Shown in pieces: positions 6,929 through 9,526 of a stretch of DNA of 9,526 nt (its first letter is position 1; each line of letters begins with the position of its first letter). This DNA is from Desulfobacula sp. (GTDB lineage: Bacteria; Desulfobacterota; Desulfobacteria; Desulfobacterales; Desulfobacteraceae): the NCBI RefSeq assembly GCF_021107415.1, contig NZ_JAIOSW010000183.1:1-9526 (forward strand), in the 5' to 3' direction. The notes beneath the pieces are model-generated. The model was not told where the DNA came from. It ran no database searches and was given only the letters and a program-made list of their open reading frames with translations. A program made the translations under genes and the position numbers.

Positions 6929-7890
6929 AAATTAAAAATTTATCTATAAACGGGAAAACCTTTTTAGCTCCCCTTGCAGGGATAACCAACCTGCCGTTTC
7001 GGCTTCTTGTAAAAGAATACGGCTGTGCTGTGGTATGTTCTGAAATGATCAGCGCCAAAGGAATCTTTTATAACTCTGAAAAGACTCTGGATCTTTTGTC
7101 CTCAAAAAAAAAAGAACAACCCCTGTCAATTCAATTGTTTGGATCTGATCCTGATTCCATGGCAAAAGGTGCAAAATTCATACAGGATCTAAAAGTTGCT
7201 AACATTATCGATATTAATTTTGGCTGTAGTGTGAAAAAAGTCGTCAAACAGGGAGCCGGGGTTGCATTGATGAAAGAACCCGAACTGACTAAAACAATCT
7301 TAACAGCCGTTCGTAAGGCGATTAATCTGCCGCTGACAATAAAATTACGGTCCGGCTGGGATCATTCCGGGCAACAGGCATTTAAAATTGCGCAAATCGC
7401 ACAGGACTCAGGTGTGGATGCCATCATCCTGCATCCAAGGACTGCAAACCAGGGATTTAAGGGCAAGGCGAACTGGGATTTAATTACAAAACTCAAACAG
7501 CAATTGTCTATTCCTGTTATTGGCAATGGTGACATTAACACCGTTGAAGATGCCCAAAAGATGATCACGCACACCAAATGTGATGCTGTCATGGTTGGAC
7601 GTGCAGCCATGAAAAATCCGTTTATCCTTTCCCAGATCGATGATTTTCTTGCGACCGGATCTTATAAGACGTCTTCAAATTACGAAATTTTTAGAGCAAT
7701 GGAACGCTTGACCCGGATGTATGTGGTTTATTTTGAAGAAAAGCCTGCCTGCAAAATGCTCAGGGGCAGGCTTTCATGGTTTGTAAAAGGAATGCCGGGA
7801 TGTTCTGCATTCAGAAAAAATCTATCCTGTATCAATTCAAAAAATCATATACTGACACTCATTAAAGAATTTGAAACAGGTCTTGTGTAA
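6925..7890 (+). CDS. dusB: tRNA-dihydrouridine synthase, DusB-like
   Basis: FMN-dependent enzyme reducing uridine in tRNA to dihydrouridine; 321 residues, normal length. APLAGITNLPFR (15-26) is the first FMN strand, SIQLFGSDP (68-76) follows, then DINFGCSVKK (96-105) with the presumed catalytic Cys101. TIKLRSGW is at 138-145 (Lys140), HPRT at 170-173, NGD at 201-203 and MVGRAAMKNPF at 223-233. The C-terminal RGRLSWFVKGMPG (280-292) matches the helical domain of the DusB/NifR3 group. The residue after the catalytic Cys is Ser instead of the near-universal Pro of the GCP motif. The start ATG overlaps the DUF1848 stop by 4 nt, and the gene is the last of the operon, ending 4 nt from queF, which is read from the other strand. 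It differs clearly from the Dus protein at 1268, so the two are old paralogues rather than a recent duplication. Confidence 0.9.
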   Translation: MKIKNLSINGKTFLAPLAGITNLPFRLLVKEYGCAVVCSEMISAKGIFYNSEKTLDLLSSKKKEQPLSIQLFGSDPDSMAKGAKFIQDLKVANIIDINFGCSVKKVVKQGAGVALMKEPELTKTILTAVRKAINLPLTIKLRSGWDHSGQQAFKIAQIAQDSGVDAIILHPRTANQGFKGKANWDLITKLKQQLSIPVIGNGDINTVEDAQKMITHTKCDAVMVGRAAMKNPFILSQIDDFLATGSYKTSSNYEIFRAMERLTRMYVVYFEEKPACKMLRGRLSWFVKGMPGCSAFRKNLSCINSKNHILTLIKEFETGLV

Positions 7891-7894
7891 GCTT

Positions 7895-8299
7895 TTATTC
7901 TTTCTCATAGACAGCTGTTGCTATGGAGCTGACCCCTCCCCTAGGGGTAAATTCACCTGTGACTTCCATTCTTAAAGGCTTTAAAACGTGAACCAGATCA
8001 TCGAGAATCTTGTTAACCACATGTTCATAAAACATGCCAACATTTCTAAATTGCAACAGATAATATTTTAGTGACTTCAGTTCAACAATGGTCTCACCAG
8101 GTTGGTACTTTATCGTGATGCAACCATTATCCGGCAGGCCTGTCATTGGGCAGACCGACGTATATTCAGGCTGCTTTATAGTGATATCAATACTTCTTTT
8201 TGATTTATAAGCGTATTCTATGGGTTCCAGAAGATCAGTTTTCACAATACTTGGATCTTCGATTTTGTAATGGGTCTTATAAGTTTTATTTTCAATCAT
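7895..8299 (-). CDS. queF: QueF, NADPH-dependent 7-cyano-7-deazaguanine (preQ0) reductase
   Basis: QueF reduces the nitrile of preQ0 to the aminomethyl group of preQ1, an intermediate of queuosine in the tRNA wobble position. At 134 residues this is the short, single-domain (B. subtilis-like) type. The nucleophilic Cys50 lies in SVCPMTGLPD (48-57) with Asp57, the QueF motif ELKSLKYYLLQFRN is at 73-86, Glu92 is at the substrate-binding position, and FTPRGG (117-122) is near the C-terminus. The His that precedes this Glu in B. subtilis QueF (FHE) is Tyr91 here (FYEH). AAGGA lies 10 nt before the ATG, and a good promoter lies 31 nt further up. No other queuosine gene is in the window. No preQ1 riboswitch is evident in the leader. 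Confidence 0.93.
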   Translation of the reverse strand: MIENKTYKTHYKIEDPSIVKTDLLEPIEYAYKSKRSIDITIKQPEYTSVCPMTGLPDNGCITIKYQPGETIVELKSLKYYLLQFRNVGMFYEHVVNKILDDLVHVLKPLRMEVTGEFTPRGGVSSIATAVYEKE

Positions 8300-8336
8300 G
8301 TTTCAATTGTCCTTAATAAATTTTAATAAAGAACAA

Positions 8337-8365
8337 ATTTTATCATAAAGAAAATTATGTTTCAA
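8337..8365 (-). promoter_or_regulatory. Predicted queF promoter (extended -10)
   Basis: On the minus strand, -35 TTGAAA (8365-8360) is followed by exactly 17 nt and -10 TAAAAT (8342-8337), preceded by TGA (8345-8343) as an extended -10. The start would be near 8330, giving a leader of about 31 nt. The odd dyad GTTT-C-AAAC (8359-8367) covers the -35, a place where a repressor would block the polymerase. Confidence 0.6.
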
Positions 8366-8424
8366 ACGATTAAAACAGCGAAAAGACTTCTCCTAGTCGC
8401 CATTTGGAAAATCGTAAAAAAAGC

Positions 8425-8453
8425 TTGACAAAGGTCTGGGAAAAAAGGATAAA
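8425..8453 (+). promoter_or_regulatory. Predicted promoter of the HTH-protein gene
   Basis: A perfect -35 TTGACA (8425-8430) is followed by 17 nt and GATAAA (8448-8453). Transcription would begin near 8460, producing an unusually long leader of about 140 nt that includes both dyads. Confidence 0.5.
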
Positions 8454-8480
8454 TACTATACCGAAATATTATGCTAACGA

Positions 8481-8508
8481 TTTAAGAATGTTTCGAAACT
8501 TTCTTTAA
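8481..8508. repeat. 28-bp dyad with GTTTCGAAAC core, possible operator
   Basis: The centre GTTTCGAAAC (8490-8499) is a perfect 10-bp palindrome. Beyond a T/T mismatch, AAGAA (8484-8488) pairs with TTCTT (8501-8505), and beyond another mismatch TT (8481-8482) pairs with AA (8507-8508). In total 12 of 14 positions are symmetric. It begins about 20 nt after the predicted transcription start. The same bases encode a six-codon frame from ATG 8488. Confidence 0.6.
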
Positions 8509-8541
8509 AAATCAATGAGTTGAAAAATTCAGGCACTTTTA

Positions 8542-8567
8542 GTCAAGTTTGGTGACACCATTTTGAC
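8542..8567. repeat. Nested dyad upstream of the Shine-Dalgarno, possible operator
   Basis: The inner TGGTGACACCA (8550-8560) is symmetric about one base. The outer arms GTCAA (8542-8546) and TTGAC (8563-8567) are symmetric about nearly the same point. The one-base centre makes a protein-binding site likelier than an RNA hairpin. It ends 16 nt before the AAGGAGG of the following gene. Confidence 0.55.
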
Positions 8568-8583
8568 ATTTTTAAAATAGTCC

Positions 8584-8604
8584 AAGGAGGACATGAACTA
8601 AATG
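8584..8604 (+). promoter_or_regulatory. Shine-Dalgarno followed by start-stop mini-ORF abutting the gene start
   Basis: AAGGAGG (8584-8590) is 11 nt from the gene's ATG at 8602, a long gap. Between them, ATG AAC TAA (8593-8601) forms a two-codon frame, in the same frame as the gene, whose stop directly touches the gene's ATG AAC. The layout ATGAACTAAATGAAC could allow termination and reinitiation, or could be a chance duplication. Confidence 0.45.
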
Positions 8605-9372
8605 AACGATTTTTTACAAAGCCTTCGTAATGGCCAGGCTGAAAAACCACGCACCCCCAAAACACGCAAAAACTATGATAATTCTTATCATTATACCAGC
8701 TCCCCCAGGTATCATTCTTATAGTGGATACCAGAATACCAAAAACCAGCACATGAAAAGACCCCCTATTCCACATCAAGCCGGGAATCAGCTTCCAATGG
8801 ATGATACTTCAGCAACATCCATGCTGGCAGAAGCCATTGAAAACTTAAGCAGCCATCTTGAAACCCTGGCAAAAAATCAGGATTATCTGATCAGCGCCCA
8901 GGAAAAAACTGCAGATATGTTGGAACGTCAGGCCGTTGCCATTGAAAGAGTTCTAGATCATCTGAATATCGCTCCCGGACAAAAACCAGTGCCACAGCCA
9001 ACACCCCAAAAAAATAGTGCCTCTAAAAAAGATTTTGAGCATCATTATGTCACCTCCCAAAAACCGGAACCTGACATCACTGAGCCTGCAGTAGAAGCCC
9101 CTGTAAAAAATATCGAACCGGTAAAACCGCCTGTAAAACCAGTTGTTCGAAAAAGAAAAAAAATCATGGCAAAAAAGGCTGAGACGGTTGTTTCAACTAA
9201 CAACAAACTTCTCAGTCGTGAGGCAGTCATGGATATCATTCACACCATGCGGGCTAAGGATGCTACCTTTGGCCAGGTTGCAAGCCGTTTGATTGAGCTG
9301 GGCCAACCCACATTCTCCGGTCGTGGAGAATGGCATGCACAAACCATTCACAGGCTTTGCAATAAAAAATAA
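8602..9372 (+). CDS. Coiled-coil protein with C-terminal recombinase-type helix-turn-helix
   Basis: I do not know a characterised function; similar proteins occur in deltaproteobacteria. It has 256 residues in four parts. Residues 1-66 are polar, Tyr/Ser/Asn/Pro-rich and probably disordered, beginning MNDFLQSLRN. Residues 70-121 form a probable coiled coil (LAEAIENLSSHLETLAKNQ and on). Residues 125-195 are a Pro/Glu/Lys linker with a very basic patch VVRKRKKIMAKK (181-192). Residues 203-253 (LLSREAVMDIIHTMRAK, FGQVASRLIELGQPT, GRGEWHAQTIHRLC) match the pattern of the helix-turn-helix in the 'Recombinase' region (PF07508) of large serine integrases: helix, 'IA..L...G.PT..G..W...T..R'. There is no resolvase catalytic domain, and the open frame begins normally with its own SD, so it is not an obvious remnant. 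A role as a multimeric DNA-binding protein is inferred. Confidence 0.8.
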   Translation: MNDFLQSLRNGQAEKPRTPKTRKNYDNSYHYTSSPRYHSYSGYQNTKNQHMKRPPIPHQAGNQLPMDDTSATSMLAEAIENLSSHLETLAKNQDYLISAQEKTADMLERQAVAIERVLDHLNIAPGQKPVPQPTPQKNSASKKDFEHHYVTSQKPEPDITEPAVEAPVKNIEPVKPPVKPVVRKRKKIMAKKAETVVSTNNKLLSREAVMDIIHTMRAKDATFGQVASRLIELGQPTFSGRGEWHAQTIHRLCNKK

Positions 9373-9443
9373 ATTTATCTTAGTGCCCGACCAAAAACCG
9401 TTAATTTTCCCGGTTACTGCGTTGGGCACAAATTTATAAATTT
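9371..9443. repeat. GC-rich stem-loop flanked by AAATTTAT direct repeats
   Basis: GTGCCCGAC (9383-9391) pairs with GTTGGGCAC (9421-9429) over nine positions with one G:U. An inner stem, AACCG (9396-9400) / CGGTT (9411-9415), closes a 10-nt loop. AAATTTAT occurs on both sides (9371-9378 and 9430-9437); the right copy is part of the perfect 14-bp palindrome AAATTTATAAATTT (9430-9443). There is no U-run after the stem on either strand, so it is a poor intrinsic terminator, although it does lie directly behind the gene's stop codon. Confidence 0.55.
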
Positions 9444-9474
9444 CAGATATCCCGGCATGGGCAATTATACTACT

Positions 9475-9502
9475 TTGGACTATTATCCCACAGCTATAAA
9501 AT
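9475..9502 (+). promoter_or_regulatory. Possible promoter for a gene beyond the right edge
   Basis: TTGGAC (9475-9480) is followed by 16 nt and TAAAAT (9497-9502; TATAAA overlaps at 9495). AAAAAGGTGA at 9511-9522 might be a Shine-Dalgarno for a start just outside the window. Nothing else was seen in 9444-9526. Confidence 0.25.
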
Positions 9503-9526
9503 CAATCCCAATAAAAAGGTGACCTT

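Larger units (their letters stand above)
8300..8601. other. Divergent regulatory region between queF and the HTH-protein gene
   Basis: These 302 nt hold no gene. In order, they contain the queF leader and promoter (8330-8365), a stretch with a possible hairpin (GACT/AGTC, about 8386-8398) enclosed by ACGATT (8366-8371) and AATCGT (8410-8415), the plus-strand promoter (8425-8453), two dyads (8481-8508 and 8542-8567), and the Shine-Dalgarno of the next gene (8584-8590). Two tiny frames in the leader encode MFRNFL (8488-8508) and a start-stop (8515-8523). Confidence 0.6.

Noticed and set aside
7930..7952. CCCCTAGGGG palindrome near the dus/queF junction
   Set aside because: It encodes the conserved TPRGG of QueF and has no T-tract, so the codons explain it.
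8300..8340. preQ1 riboswitch in the queF leader
   Set aside because: The leader predicted from the promoter is only about 31 nt, and no class I stem with a C-rich loop and A-rich tail can be drawn.
1..9526. CRISPR arrays, tRNA genes, insertion sequences or phage genes
   Set aside because: No regularly spaced repeats, cloverleaf-like sequences, transposases or phage proteins were seen on either strand.

Overview
The window is a low-GC, AT-rich-intergenic stretch of a bacterial chromosome carrying eleven protein genes, one of them cut by the left edge. The gene set suggests a deltaproteobacterial sulfate reducer of the Desulfobacteraceae type: a medium-chain/aryl-type acyl-CoA ligase, an IHF-like protein, and delta-type conserved proteins at 5671-6027 and 8602-9372. 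This placement is inferred from protein resemblance only. No rRNA, tRNA, CRISPR array, transposase or phage gene is visible.

Layout. 3-1133 (minus) is the N-terminal 377 residues of an AMP-forming acyl-CoA synthetase. It is divergent from 1268-2245 (plus), a tRNA-dihydrouridine synthase (Dus) family protein; the two predicted promoters share one -35 region. An HU/IHF-type DNA-bending protein (2343-2627) and a universal stress protein (2804-3331) follow on the plus strand, each with its own likely promoter. A minus-strand pair, a 14-TM DHA2 drug-type exporter (4163-5572) followed by an alpha/beta hydrolase (3338-4129), runs tail-to-tail into the stress protein gene.

From 5671 to 7890 there is a tight three-gene plus-strand operon. 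It contains a small conserved protein of unknown function, a DUF1848 protein with a C-terminal CX3CX2C cluster that looks like a displaced radical-SAM motif, and a second Dus protein (DusB-like). The gene junctions overlap by 20 and 4 nt. queF (7895-8299, minus; queuosine biosynthesis) ends 4 nt from the second Dus gene. Two Dus genes, QueF and the DUF1848 protein therefore lie within 7 kb, which makes tRNA modification the main theme and the DUF1848 protein the most attractive unknown.

A 302-nt divergent regulatory region (8300-8601) separates queF from 8602-9372. That last gene encodes a 256-residue protein with a coiled coil, a Pro/Lys-rich linker and a C-terminal helix-turn-helix like the DNA-binding tail of large serine recombinases, but with no recombinase catalytic domain. 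The region holds a good promoter in each direction, two long dyads in the plus-strand leader, a related half-length dyad over the queF -35, and a start-stop mini-ORF abutting the plus-strand gene's start codon. A GC-rich stem-loop follows that gene, flanked by an 8-bp direct repeat.
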